Source: Plazaster borealis (Eukaryota > Echinodermata > Asteroidea > Forcipulatida > Labidiasteridae). Taken from it: a stretch of DNA of 64,000 nucleotides. The notes below the pieces were generated by a model. That model was not told where the DNA came from, made no database searches, and saw only the letters and a list, made by a program, of their open reading frames with translations. The DNA lies in contig CM037473.1 in NCBI GenBank assembly GCA_021014325.1, forward strand, positions 8,139,501-8,203,500, written 5' to 3'. Shown here in pieces: positions 43,160 to 56,600 of the stretch. Positions within the stretch are counted from its first letter, which is position 1. The number at the start of each line of letters is the position of its first letter. The translations under genes and the position numbers were made by a program.

Positions 43160-43959
43160 GCATTTGATAATTATGTCAAAAGAATTTGGTAAAGAGTGGG
43201 GTTATAATAAACAATCTTTTGAAAGCAAGTAATGAAGGTTTTGTACATCTTGTTTTAATACATTCACTTTAATGAGCACTACAATATACAATGCTTTACA
43301 GCTTAACCAAAATGATAACCTTATTAGGTCTGGTTAAATACTGTTAATACTACAGTTTAACCAGGGTTACATAACCAGCCTAAACAGGTTAGGTTATGCA
43401 TGAGTCGGGTAAACTCCTGTCTATATTACAGTTTAATCGGGGTAGCATGATAACTTGTGGTAACGGTTTATATGCAAAACCTGGTTAAAACCTGCTTATG
43501 ATACAAGTTAAGAAATTAAAGTTCAACATGAAAATAACTGAAAAAGGTTTCGTTGTAGGTATTAACAAACTCTAGCAGTGTTACTTTTATTTAACAATAT
43601 TTGTATGGCTCCTAGGCAGAAGAGCCAATAAATTATTCACAATATTTTTTGTTGTTATGAGCTTGAAATGATTTTACATTTGACTTTAGATTTCTACATT
43701 CTGAACGCTTAGACTCACTCTTTCTTCAATTAATACTTGCCTTGGAAATAAAACTTTTAAAAAATTTGTAAACAATACTTTTAAAAAGTTGTCCACGGGT
43801 TAGTTAATAAAAAGCAGCTATTTTTCAGGGTGTGGAATGGTTACCTGCCAAACGTATCATGCCAACACACATTTGGCTGGTACTCACTGTTGCTTGTAAG
43901 CATAATACAGACAGAAACAAATTTTGCAACTATATAGGGAAGAGATAAAGAAGCTATGG

Positions 43960-44430
43960 TAAATTAGTTGTGACCAATGACAGCCAATCACATTGCTCAA
44001 TCTATCACTGTCGCATGGCAGCATACATGCAATTCCCATGTTGTTTATCAATTGGACCATTTGATTGGCTGAAATTACTTGCTACTTTTAATCTACTACC
44101 AAGCCATTTTAACTGTTCATTATCCAAAAATAATACACCAAAAGGGTTAAGCATTTGATTGGATGATTGTGGCAATAGCCACCCAAAATCAGCCAATCAG
44201 AACCCTCAAACTTTGTAACCATTCACAAAAGATTAAAACTTACAAGGTTTATTATGACTGGCTTGTTTCAACTATTCAGAGAGCAATTTTTTCGGCAGAA
44301 AATCAGACATTTAAGAGTTGTAACATATGATTTGTGATTTGTAAAACAGCATTCAAGGCAAACCAATCAAATTCCTCAAACCGTCACCACATTATTTGTC
44401 AAGGCCAGCCAATCAAATTCCTCAAACCAT
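43960..44430. other. Cluster of CCAAT boxes in repeated sequence
   Basis: At least seven ccaat/attgg pentamers. Two copies of aatcaaattcctcaaacc at about 44366 and 44412 show part of this is a local duplication. A promoter role is possible but unsupported. Confidence 0.4.
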
Positions 44431-44867
44431 CACAACATTATTGATATAATGTGCAAACTATGAGAGTTGTAAGGATGCCATTGGATGGTTGTGGTGGCAT
44501 GATCCAGCTCATTAGCATACCCATCTTTGAGTGCATTTGAGTAGCTTCACAAACATAAACAAAGTCAAGTCACTTGAGTGAACCCAAGAGAGGGTACTTG
44601 AATGAACATAGGTATGTTTTGTGAAAAAGAAGCAATGCATTCATGATTTTAATTTTCACTAAAAAAAGTTTGCACTAACAGAATATCATTCACCAAGAAA
44701 GTAAGGTTTTCTTTTCCATAATTAAATGCCCTTTATTTTGTTTTATTAAAATTGTGTCACTAAGGCTGCTTATTGTTCTCAATACGCAATTACCAATGCT
44801 GTTTAATTTTTAGAATTAAAACATCACAGTAAGTCCCATCTTGTTATGAAGGTGACGTCAATGCCCA

Positions 44868-45053
44868 GGGCCCAATTTCATAGAGCTGCTTAAGCACAAA
44901 AAGTAGCTATACACAAGAAAAATTATGCTTACCAGAATATGGTTACCAGCCAAAATGACATTTCTCATCTACAATCTGTAACTGGTATCCTGCAAATTTT
45001 TGCTTAGCGGAAACATTTTAAGCAATATTTTCTGCATTAAGCAGCTCTATGAG
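44868..45053. mobile_element. GGGCCCAATTTCATAGAGC MITE
   Basis: Left end gggcccaatttcatagagct, right end gcagctctatgag, about 186 bp, centre atctgtaactggtatcctgc. Confidence 0.8.
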
Positions 45054-45430
45054 CATGGTAGTTATGGCCAGTGGAGACAGGGTAAACACCAGAGTCACAT
45101 CATGGGCTACTAGAATAACACAGGGCAACGTGAGGAAGCTACTCCAACACACTTATTACAAGATAATGCACTGCTCACATTGTAGTTTCTGTCATATTGC
45201 ATATAGTAAAAAATCAACTCATGTTTCCAAAACTCTCAAATCTTAGTACAAGTTCAGCCTGGCATTTGTATTGGTCCATAAGTATAATGGAGACATCTTT
45301 TGTGCACAATCTTGCCTCAACCAATCTAATGTGGCATGCACTTTCATGACAATAGACCGGTTCAATAACCACTGTCCACCATTGCAACTGCATTGAAACA
45401 AAATCAAGACTATGATCCAATATCTGGTTA

Positions 45431-45665
45431 CATCTGGTTTGAACTGGTTTGAACTGGTTTGAACTGGTGTGAGCTGGTTTTAACTGGTTTGAACAGGTTT
45501 TAATTTGAAATTGTTTGAACTGGTTTGAACTGCCGTGAGCTGGTTTGCACTGGTTTGAACGGGTTTGAATTTGAACTTGTTTGAACTGGTGTGAACTGGT
45601 TTGAACGGGTTTGAGTGGGTTTGAATTTGAACTTGTTTGAACTGGTTTGACCTGGTTTGAACTGC
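45431..45665 (+). repeat. Minisatellite of 10-bp ggtttgaact units
   Basis: About 20 variants of tggtttgaac(t), with longer-order copies of gaacttgtttgaactggt. Open frames across it are repeat artefacts. Confidence 0.9.
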
Positions 45666-46544
45666 TTAAATGATAATATATGTAGCTTTACATTACAAGT
45701 TATCACCATAATGATTGTCATTTTCCCACAAGAACATGAGTGCTGTTTCTTCATACAGAGATTTTATCGCTGCCTTTTACTCACATAACGTGTAAAAATG
45801 AAATATTCATGATATAACGTAAAAGACAGAATTAAAGTTGCAATGAAGTGCCTGTATTTGTATACAGGTTTACAGCCAATGAATTATTCATAAAAAATAC
45901 CTCAATTAGCCAATAAGAATCAATTTATACAGAAACAAAAAATTGATGCATCATTCGGCCTGCCAGGGGCCATACCAGCCAGCTAACTTTATAACAGTTT
46001 AAAATCTAATAAATAATAAATAAGTAGAAACATACCTACATGTAGTAGATGGTTTTGTTTATTATTAGTCTTTCCCAAACTTCTAATGGCAGACCTTTTG
46101 GTTCATGCTGGTATTGGGAGAAATTTGTTCCCAGAAAGAATAAATAGACTGTGATAATATTTCTCCAATTTGATAGTCCAGATTGCATTGACAGGATCAC
46201 TGTTGTCCTCTGTTAGGGCCAGGTATTGCATAAAGATGGCATTAGTTTTATAAATGTGTATGCTTTTCAGTTCTAGGTAACATTAACATGTTATAAAAAT
46301 ACATGCAACATACTTTGAGATGATTTATAAAAAAGAACATTTTCAGTCTCACATTCAATAATAATACTGTACACACAACATAAATAATTCACATGGCTGG
46401 CCCTACCCCCTTGCCAAAAGAAATATCAGGGAAAAACACAAATGCAGATGCAGCACAAAATTGTTGTTCAGTAACTCAAGGTTGAAATGAAGTTTAGCCC
46501 TAATGCAACTACAGCAACAATATATCACCTGTTTGAAATTGAAC

Positions 46545-47215
46545 ACAATATGACCTTGTTTAACAAAAGGGTTACAACCTTATTGTACTGAACCAATCAC
46601 ACCTTTGCAAATGAACAAGATACAACCTTGTTGTACAAGCGGGTCATGACCTAGTTGTAATGAACCAACCACACTTCTGCAAATGGACAAGATACGACCT
46701 TGCTGTACAAGAGGGTTACAACTTTGTTCTACAAGAAGGTTATGACCTTGTTGTACTGAACCAACCAAACCTTTTGGAAATGAACAAGATATGACCTTGT
46801 ACAAAGGAGTTACAACCTTGTTGTACAGGAAGGTTATTACCTTGTTGTACTGAACCAACCAAACCTTTTCAACTGAAAAAGATACGACCTTGTTGTACGA
46901 GACGGTTTCAACCTAGTTGTAATGAACTAGCCACACTTTTGCCAACGAATAAGATACAACCTTGTGGTAAAAGAGGGTTAGGACCTTGTACTGAATCAAC
47001 CACACCTTTACAAACGAACAAGATACGACCTTGCTGTACAAGAGGGTTACGACCTTGTACTGAATCTATCAAACCTTTGCAAATGAAAAAGCTACGACCT
47101 TGTTGTACAAGAGGGTTATGACCTAGTAGTACAAGAGGGTTATGACCTAGTTGTACTGAACCATCCACGCCTTTGCAAACAAATGGGATACAACTTTTTA
47201 GTAAAATAAATAACA
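46545..47215. repeat. Complex minisatellite (acgaccttgttgtacaagag)
   Basis: Roughly eight higher-order units of 70-95 bp, each with cgaccttgttgtac, aagagggttacgacct and ctgaaccaaccacacctttg. Units differ in the number of internal 24-30 bp sub-repeats. There is no exon nearby. Confidence 0.85.
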
Positions 47216-49014
47216 TTTGTTCAACAGCTTGAGTCCCAGAGTTGTTGCAATGACAACGTGTGTTTAGTCAGTCCTTATAGTGAGTTAACCCAATCGCATA
47301 AAGCACAAGTAAATGAAACAAACTTGGTTCACAGCCCAAGTTCCAACCTTGTTGCAATGAAGCATAGCGTTAATCTTTCCCAGTGTTGTCATGAATGCAC
47401 TCCACTACTGCTTGTGTGGAATAACTAATGGAAGTACATAACAAACTGAACGATCTTGTGATCAAATATCTCTGCATATAATCATTGTAGATGAATGTGC
47501 ATAAATCACTGTCTGTTACTTTTGCTACTATCTTTGTTCAATTGGTTTTGGTACAAACATCAAAGAAACTCAATGCATAGAATGCAAACCGTCACAGTTA
47601 CTGAACCGCACAGTTCATATTAATAGACTTAAACCAATGATTTGGCTGTTGCAAGTTTAGCCTTTACACCCTCCTACATGAGTTGTAAGTTCCCACGTCG
47701 GCAAAGTCCCTACATTCAAACAATCAGTCTCATAGTGTCCGTCTTTGCATATTTATGTAATATGAGTTACTTCTGCAGTCTTATAAACGAAAAGAGTAGG
47801 ACTCCGGCCTTCTACTTAGGTATTTCTAATGATGTGGTGTGTCTATACTAGAGGGAATGATGTGGCATATACTCCTACAAGTGCAGTTGTTCAGTCTAAA
47901 GAATTCTACAGATATTCTTGTGGGTGTAGTTTATGAAATCATACAGCATTCATTTGGCATCTTAAAATAACCCAATCATGAGTTTGACTGTTGGTGTGAT
48001 TCAGAAAAAGCTCAATACTTAGTTTAAGAATAATTACTTAATAGAACTAGGAAAAATGTTGTGGATGTCCTACGGCTATTTCATGTACGAATAAATTTAC
48101 CTGAGGTCGGGGTGTTTATATTTGATTCAGTAAATGGCCGAAGAGTCAATTTGATTGACTGGCTTAGAGCAGACATGTTTTTTTAGCATACTCATTTTTT
48201 TAATCTTTTTAATCCTAACCATGATGCATGGCAAAAGCAATATTAACATTGCAGCAATTACTGCTAGCTAGGGAATAAGTAACAACACATAGCCACAGAG
48301 AATGCACATCTGAGCCAAATTTCATGGTGCTGATTACCAACGAATTAAGCGCTTACGGCGCCCTCTATTGAAAGAACGTACTTCTATTGGCTGGGGCAGA
48401 CCATTTGCGCAAAATCTCACAGTACAGTGCCATGAAATTGGGTCCTGTTTCCTAAGCAAATGTTTTAGACCATTTGTGGTGGAAAACCCATCTTGTGTTT
48501 TCACCAACTCAAACTAATGAAACCAAATTGAGACCGAGAGGGCAAACAGACTGGTCCCACTCGGTTATCACTATTAATGATCGCTGTGTCACACAGGGAA
48601 CATGACCAAGACTGTGGCAGCATGATGAAGATATATCATGTGAAGGTTATGTCAGTGGCCCCTGAATTTCACATCATGCAATACATGCCACGCACTGGCC
48701 ACTTACTTTGGGAAACTTTGAACTTTGACCGTGACTGGTTTACTAATGCAGTTGTGCAAGAGATAGAAGTGAACCAAATTGCCCCCAAAAACATTCAAGA
48801 GGATAAGGATGGGGGGGGACCAGCTATTTCAGTCTGCCCAATGATATCTAATGACTGGTACACCCAGAGGTTTGTCTTCACTGGACATAGAGAACCAGTC
48901 TATGCTTTATAAACAGTCTACTCAAATCACCATGAGAAAGACATGCACTTGACAACAACTCCCATAAGTTCAAACACAAACTGTATACATACTCCTAGAG
49001 GAATACAAATTATG
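47216..49014. other. Intergenic sequence without recognised genes
   Basis: No repeats of high identity and no conserved protein. The longest frame (48577-48912, plus) resembles nothing I know and has no supporting splice or codon signal. Confidence 0.5.
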
Positions 49015-49150
49015 GTGAGACTATCATTTCACGGTGAGACTGTCATTTCACAGTGAAACCGTTATTTCAAAGGGAGACTGTCATTTCACAGTGAAACCGT
49101 TATTTCAAAGGGAGACTGTCATTTCACAGTGTGACTGTCATTTCACAGCT
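49015..49150 (+). repeat. Tandem tcatttcacagtgaaaccgt repeats
   Basis: Alternating blocks tcatttcacagtgaaaccgt and tatttcaaagggagactg repeated two to four times. Confidence 0.85.
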
Positions 49151-49697
49151 TTTACTAAACAATATTTGAATAATGAAGGATCAATTTATAGATATCCGCT
49201 TGACGTCACACAGTGTAAAGGCGGCCATCTTTAAAACCAATCATACTCGTTTTCTGATCGCACCACTGTGCGTTAGGCATAAATACCGTGTGTGGCACGT
49301 GGGCATTTTTCCAAATTCCTTGCATGATTGGTCGGTGAACCACTTGGCTGCATACAACAAATTAGAATGCTTGATGCAGCTCAAAAAGAAAACCCAAGCT
49401 GCCCATCAAAATGACGTCTATCGAGAACTATCTATACAGTTTGTGAGTAGTTATCTTATGCAGTTCTTTAATAACATCCAAGACTTCCTATCATAATGCA
49501 CTGGTGGCCCAATGTCATGGCTCTTTTCATAATGTGAAAAATCTGAAAAAATCCACACTTAAAGTAAGCGTATTTCACAATTTAGCAAGGAGTTTTTGCT
49601 TGCGCAAACTTCACATAACTAAGCCAGCATTCTTTGCTAACGCACCTAGCGCAGAAATTCAGTGCTAACCCTGTACATGGAGTATGATAATGAACAT

Positions 49698-50012
49698 AAT
49701 TTGGGAGGCTAATCATCCTTACTCACAGCTGAGAAGCTGAATTGCGAAGGACGCGGCTACACTGGTTCGAGCCGCAGACATGCAAAGGCACCCTTAGCAG
49801 CCAGCCACATCGACCCTCATATGACCACTGAGTACAGCCTGAGATCAAAAGTGTTTGACTTTTCCAGAGGGAGAAAAACCGGAGGGCCTGGAGAAAAACC
49901 CTTGTGCCATGGAAAGAACCAACACACAACTCAGCTCACAAATGGCCTTAGCTGGGTATCGAACCAGGGTGTCACATTGGTGAGAGGCGAGCGCTTTACG
50001 CACAAGCCAACT
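49698..50012 (-). mobile_element. tRNA-derived SINE, GGTGGCTAGTGCG head
   Basis: Minus head ttggcttgtgcgtaaagcgc with box B cctggttcgatacccagcta. About 80% like 25424-25766 by eye. Confidence 0.8.
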
Positions 50013-50151
50013 TCTAATGGTGCTGCTATGGGCCTCCTATGCCTTAATGCATGTTCATGTAATGATCAAGCCAACCTTACCGACCCAATGATGACTGTAT
50101 GGGCAGAATTGCACAGTAGCAGAGCCATGATATTGGGCCCTTGTCTGACTC

Positions 50152-50157
50152 TTTATT
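50152..50157 (-). terminator. Candidate polyadenylation signal of TAOK
   Basis: AATAAA on the minus strand about 200 nt after the TAOK stop, the first canonical hexamer I noticed downstream. It would give a short 3' UTR. Sequence just beyond it resembles a degraded repeat end, so the site is tentative. Confidence 0.45.
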
Positions 50158-50358
50158 CCATGCTCTACGCTTATAAATGTTCGGATTTATATAAAATGAA
50201 ATTTAAAAAACAGAAAATTTGACAAATAATTGCTGGATAATGAACCAGATTCTATGGTTCAGGACTTCAAGAAAGCTGTTTTCACACAAAGGAAGCAAGT
50301 TATGGTTTTTGATTTCTGGAGATCATGCAGAGCTTTCAGTTTGAGTCTGGTGCCTAGC

Positions 50359-50607
50359 CTACGACATCGAGTTGTAACTACCGGAGGAAGTACTGTCTGA
50401 CCTGTATCTATAACTGCCGCCATTGCCCGTGGGCCCATCTGGTACCCTGCCCTCATATGTCTGGGTGATCTTCTCGATGGTCAACATTTCAAAGCCCATG
50501 CTCAGGGTCTCGGCATCAAAGCTCTCAATCTCCGCTTTCTGTGAATCCAGGAGCTGGCGTATTCTCTCACTTTTCTCAGACTGCAACCGTACTGTATCTT
50601 CCTCAAT
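50359..50607 (-). CDS. taok: TAOK last exon: end of coiled coil, Ser/Gly tail and stop
   Basis: Encodes IEEDTVRLQSEKSERIRQLL, then ESFDAETLSMGFEMLTIEK and a short tail ending SSGSYNSMS before TAG at 50361-50359. The SERIRxLLxxQxxEIExFDxExxxxGF motif matches the TAOK C-terminal end. The tail after the coil is much shorter than in vertebrate TAOK1 and TAOK2, which have long Pro/Gly tails. The acceptor is TGTCCATAG. Confidence 0.95.
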   Translation of the reverse strand: MEEDTVRLQSEKSERIRQLLDSQKAEIESFDAETLSMGFEMLTIEKITQTYEGRVPDGPTGNGGSYRYRSDSTSSGSYNSMS

Positions 50608-53600
50608 CTATGGACAATCAATAACATAACTCATAAATCAATAGCAAGATTGAATTAATTCCACTCGACCAAAAAGGTCAAGGTAAAGCAATGGCCAAGT
50701 TCATGCAAGAACAAGCGTTGACCTTAGTTCGACTAAGTTAGCCCGAACTATGTCTAGTAGATGATGGTTGGACTACGCTAGTCGACTATTTGGAACCAGC
50801 TTACGGGCATAGTCGCATCACTAGTTATCAATAAACGTTTTCATAGCACAGTGCAGAGTGGACCAGAAAAATGATAACGTACGTTGATCCGCCACTATTT
50901 GATAGTCGCGTTGACATGACATGACCCGAGGCGTTCGCACTTCCAACTTCGGTGCGCATGCCCTATGTACGTCACTAACCAACCACTAGGTAATCATTGG
51001 TCCTTGCGCAAACTTGCTCAACATTTGCCATGTCTGATTGTATGGTGACACTTATACAGAAATAAATACTCTCTTAAAGGCAGAGTACATGTATACCTTG
51101 GGTTTTTTTTAACCTTTCGATTGTTTTAATCCTATACAAATGTAGATATATACAACAAAACTAACCTGTGAAAATTTCACTTCAAAGGTGGAAGCATTTT
51201 TGAGATATTGCCGAAAATCTGGAGCTGTTGTTATGTCCACGCAGGAAGAAAAATCCGTAATTGGAATACACAATCTGAGAAAAGTTTCATGTATGAACTT
51301 TTCTCAGATTAAAATTTGTTTGAATCCCTTTCTTTAAAACCACATTCCTTAAAAGGGAATCGTTTCTCAAATGTTATACATTATCAACAGCTGCAGTGCT
51401 TCTTACCAAGTAAGTTTTTATGCTCATGAACGTATACCCTGCCTTTAAACTGAGAGTAAATGATCTGAATTTGTTATTCCTACCCTCTGCTCTAGCCGAG
51501 CTCTACGTAACGACACCCATTCCTGAAGGTCTTTCTTCTCTCGTGAATGCTGTGCATCAAGGAGTAGTCTTGTCTTGCTCTGGTAGGCGTGGAGTAACTC
51601 CAGCTCCTGCTTCAGGGTCTCATGTAGCTCTTTACACTCCCGTTGCTGAGTATCACTCAAACGAATCTAACATTCAGAAGTACACAAACCAAATTATTAA
51701 CTCTTTCATGCGCTGACCGGTAGCTAGCTACCGGTTTAAATCCCTTCAGAAAAATAGTTGTAAAACAAAAAATAAAGTTCGCACAGCCAAACGGTTTTCA
51801 GAATGGGAAAGAGGGCTCATGAAGGTGCTATTGTGACCTGGGTTTTTTTTCTGGGGGGGGGGGGGTTTTGGGGGGGGTCGCCATTTGCAAAAAAAGGAGT
51901 AAACAATAAATGTGTCGGACATGATCAACTTATCACTCAAATAAATGGTGCATGAAAGGGTTAAACTACAAATACACAAAGTCTTTTGAACACCTAGTTG
52001 TGGGGACTTGCCATTGTCGTTCTATTGTTCCCTTTTCTAAAGAAATCACCCTGTCTTGGACCAAATTGAACAAAGCAAAACGTTGTGGGGACCTATATTC
52101 CATTGCGTAAAAGTCCCCACAAAGGTGTATGTGCCTACCCAAAGATACTGACACTGGACTTCTGCAGGCACAAGTGGGAAACCATTCAACATCACTGTTA
52201 CATTACATGTTATTTTAGCTGTTAACCCTTTTTTTCCCATCTTTACATTTTTTTAAAGTAAGCAACACTTTTGCTCTACTTGGCATTTTTCAGGGGTGAG
52301 AGTCATTGCTGACGAAAAGGTCTGAGACTAGGACCTTCAGCTCCCCTGAGTTACTTTCATCTCAAATGTTTTAATATTGTAACCCCTTACCAAGACTGGC
52401 GCTTAGCGTTGTTTGGGGCCAACTTGCATTGCACAAAATCGTTTAAAATAGGCCAGATAGCCTTTGGTTTAGGAGCGACATCACAGGTCAGATAGCCTTT
52501 AAGTTATGTGACCTTTGACATCACCAAGTTTCTGCAGAACCAGCCTGAACATCTGACGTCACACTTCAGGGCTCGTGAATAACGCCAGATATCGGCCTTG
52601 CCCGCCTGCCAGATGTAATGTATTATTATTATAATCAATACAAGCGTGAGAATGCCAACCAAACTTCCCCAGGGATTTCGTCTAGTGTGAATGTGGGGGA
52701 CTGAGTTTGACTCCATACCGATTGTGACTGCAGCATTTCCTGACTGCTCATCCGATACTGCTCTCCGAGGATGGCCATTTTCCTCTTCTGCTCTTCCTTC
52801 ATCTTCTTAGACACGCTCTTCTGCTTCTCCCTGGCAGTGCCCTGTAGCACCTGGGTCTGTAGAGCTTTGAACTGTTTCATCTGAATCTTACAGGCGTCGT
52901 GGTACTGTTTCTTGATGGATTGTTCTTTAGCCTGAAGGTCAAGGACAAGTATATGTCATTCACAAGGAATCCAAATTGGCATGATGTAATATCAAAATCT
53001 GAATCTGAATTATATAGTCCGGCAAAGCATCCTATGGAAACATCACACCAATTTGTATAAAGAAGACAATGAAGAAATCTCAGTTTTAGATGTGGGAGGA
53101 AAACACAGAATGGATCAACCACAGGACTAAGTAAAATATCTACTATATTTTGATACTTCGAAGTAACGAGATTGGGATTCACCCATCTGAATTTGGGTTT
53201 CATCCTTTCAGGGGTAGATCCAGAGAGTTGATCGGCGAGGTGGCTTAGAGTTAAAGGTATTGTACACGTTTGGTAATGACTCAAAACAAATATTAGCATA
53301 AAAACTTACTTGGTAACAAGCAACGGAGAGCTGTTGATAGTATAAAACATTATAGGAAACGACTCCCTCTGAAGTAACGTAGTTTTTGAGAAAGAGGTAA
53401 TTTCTCACTAAAATAATAACTTCTTGCAAGAAGTTTTTATTCCTATCTGAAAGCACACAAATTTGTACAACAAGGGTGTTTGTTCTTTCATCATTTTCTT
53501 GTAAGTTTGATGACAAATTGAGCCCGAATTTTCACAGGCTTGTTATTTCATGCATATGTTGGGATACACCAAGTGAGAACACTGGTCTTTGACAATTTCC

Positions 53601-56600
53601 AAACATGTTCAGTGCCTTTATTGACCACAGCCGCCACCACCCCTTCTGCAACACACCCTGGATCTGACACTAAACCTGTCCAAAACTAGCCTACCACTCA
53701 CCCTGAGGTTTTTGGGTTGTTGTTTCGTCTCCAGTCCGTGTTTCTTCCTCAGTTCTCGTTGAGCTCTCTTGTTATACTCTCCCTGGTTGGTAAGCTCCGT
53801 CTCAAACTGTTTCTCCATCTGATCACCACGGAGGCTCTGTATCTGCTTTAGATGTCGATATTCCAGAGATTGTGTCTGCTCATGGTGGCGTAATCCCATC
53901 ACATGCTCCATCTCCTTAATGATCTGACGTTTGTGTAATACCTAGTGTGAAGACAACAATCATTGAAATGATATAACATGTCATTATACAATTGTTGCAC
54001 GCTGTGATGGGGTCCATGGTGTTTTGTACACCCGAGGGGGGAAATGGCACCCAAGGCAAAGACGAGGGGGCATTTGCCCCCCGAGGGTGTACAAAACACC
54101 ATGGACCCCATCACAGCATGCAACAATTGTTTTGTTATACCATGGTAGCAGATTCCTCTTCTTTGGAGGCGATATGTTGTCATCTTGCGACAAAATTTGC
54201 ATAGTAGGGAAGAGGAAGAACATTGGCGAACAATTGTCAACAACAATGGTGGTACGGTTGTTGACAAAATATTGCTTTACTGTTCCCTACGGAGTTAGTG
54301 GCGTAACAAGACATTTTCATTTGGGGCGGCAAGCGGGGGCAAAGACAAAGATTCGGGGGGGGGGGGGCTATTTAATGTGTTGAGCCATTAATTTCTGCGG
54401 TTTTTCTTTAGATATCATTGGGGGTGGGGGCAAGGGTTCTGAGGGGGAGGGGAGCTCCTGTACCCCTGCCCCCTCTGGTTACGCCACTGCCGGTAAGTGG
54501 CTCATGAAAACAACCCAAAACGGTTGCGTTTTTCCATACCTCTCTGAGCTGATCCTGCTGTTGTGTATGCTTTGCTAGAACCAATCTAGCCTTGAGTTTC
54601 CTTAGATCCGTTTCGAGGTGTTTGCGTTGCTCTCGCTGCAGCGCAAACTCAGCCTGCTGCTGCTGTTGCTGCAGTGACTCCTTGCGACTGCGGATGACAG
54701 AGTCCTGCTCCTTCTTTGGTGTGTTGTCTACATCCTGCAATGAGGATAGTGTCACCCTGGTTAATATCAACTTATCATCAAGTCTGTGCAATTTTGTACT
54801 TTTAGCATTGTCAAGTTCTTTATTACTTTCATTGTCATCCTTCTTGTGCTACTGTCTCTGTTGTCCAGGCCTGTGAGTGGACCCTTAAAAAAAGTGAGTG
54901 GACCCTTAAAAAAAGAGCTGAAACACTACATGATGTAAGAATGATCGTGGAACGTCAAGTGAGCGTGTCACGCATTTACGCTGGTCGAATTAGGGCACCC
55001 AATTGATCCAGTAACTAGGCTTATTTCACATTATTGTAGTTGTACATTACTGTTGCCAAGCATATATAAGGCCAAAAAGTGAAGAAAAGAAAAAAACGAA
55101 GGGGAAAAAAAACGGGGATAACAAAAAACGGAAATATAAACAAAATTTGCAAAAAAAGGAAAAAGCAGATATCTGCTTAAAGCGGAGATTTCACAGGCCT
55201 GGTTGTCCATGTCTGAGTTGTTGTCTTTGTTGTCCGTGTTTGTGTTGCTGACATTGTTGTCCATGTCTGAGTTCCTGTCATTGTTGTCCATGTCTGAGTT
55301 CCTGTCATTGTTGTCCGTGTCTGAGTTGTTGTCTTTGTTGTCAATGTTCATGTATGTTTTTAAATCACAATCATCCATGTTGTTTTGGTTTGCAATTTTT
55401 TTAATTCTCTAACTTTTATCTTTTTATGGTTAATATTTGTTTCTAGATTTTTAATATTGTAAAAAAAAAACTTAATTCAGCCTCCCTAAGGCTGTGATGT
55501 TTTTTTATTTCTGAAATAAACCAAACAATAATAATAATATGCAGTCACATTAGGAATTTTCTTGCAAAATAGAAAGGTTTATACACAATTTTGTAAACTG
55601 AGGCAGTACTATCGGTAGGAAAATCAACAACAAAGCGGCCACCAAAAGTAGAGGGGCGCAAAGGAAGGCAAGATCCATCACTGACATCGTCTTAGAGTAC
55701 AAACTTCTTACCTTCTTGATTTGCTCTTTATTGATTTTGTATTCTCTCTTCTGGTGCTGCTGGAATAGCTTCATTTCAGTGTCTTGACGCGACGACATTG
55801 CCTTCACTAACTTCTTCTCTTCAGCAGCTGATGCCTTTTGCTAAGGATCAGATTTATTATCAAAATATTAATGTGTATTTGTTACGTGGCGAGTCGTAAA
55901 ATGGGCACCTATAAGGGTAGAGGTTGATTTTCTGGTTGAAAAAGCCTTCAGAGCAAAACGGCAGGCCAGGACTATATACTCACCAGGGAGCTGAGAAAGA
56001 TAATAGGAATGTTGTTGGCCGAATGACCAGGGCACTAATGTAAATCGCATTGATATGTCATTGTAAAATGCGCTATAAGAACTAGTTATTATTATTACTA
56101 GGGTTTTTTTATAGGGGGGGTTTTTTTATGAGAGATCGCCTAATATCACAAGGTCGGACGGCCACTTCAAGGTGAGGGCTACACCAAACTGATTTGGGAT
56201 GTCGACCAAATCAACTGCCACCAGGGGCACGTTGCCACCTACTCCTTGGGCAGAAACAGGGTTACCCCCTTCACAGTCAGTAAGGATGTAGGCATGGGTA
56301 TCATCCACTAGGAGCCTGGCTGGTAGAGCAGAATGCACTACCTTCCCAACTTTTTACGAAGCAATTATGGTTAAATGCCTTGCTCAAGGGCACAAGTGTC
56401 ATGACCGGGATTCGAACCCCAAAGCTTGGGTTCGGTGAACTAGACCGTTGGACCATCATTACTCCAGACCCTAACTGCCCCGTCGTCTCTGTACCTTTCT
56501 ATCAACCTCTGCCTGATGTTTCTGTACAAGCTTATCAAGGTCCTTGGCGTTTGTCTGTACACACTGTTCATATTCCTTGTCCAGTTTCTGTCGTAGCTCC

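Noticed and set aside
45500..45754. Lys/Thr/Gln/Ser-rich minus frame
   Set aside because: Translation of the 10-bp ggtttgaact repeat.
46580..47216. Repetitive minus frames rich in Val, Gln, Gly, Cys
   Set aside because: Artefact of the minisatellite; no start context, splice or similarity.
48577..48912. 111-residue plus frame
   Set aside because: No recognised similarity, codon bias or splice sites; length is compatible with chance in 64 kb.
55031..55378. Asp/Asn-rich repeat protein in a TAOK intron
   Set aside because: 27-bp DNA repeat; exons D and C already join in phase and match TAOK without it.
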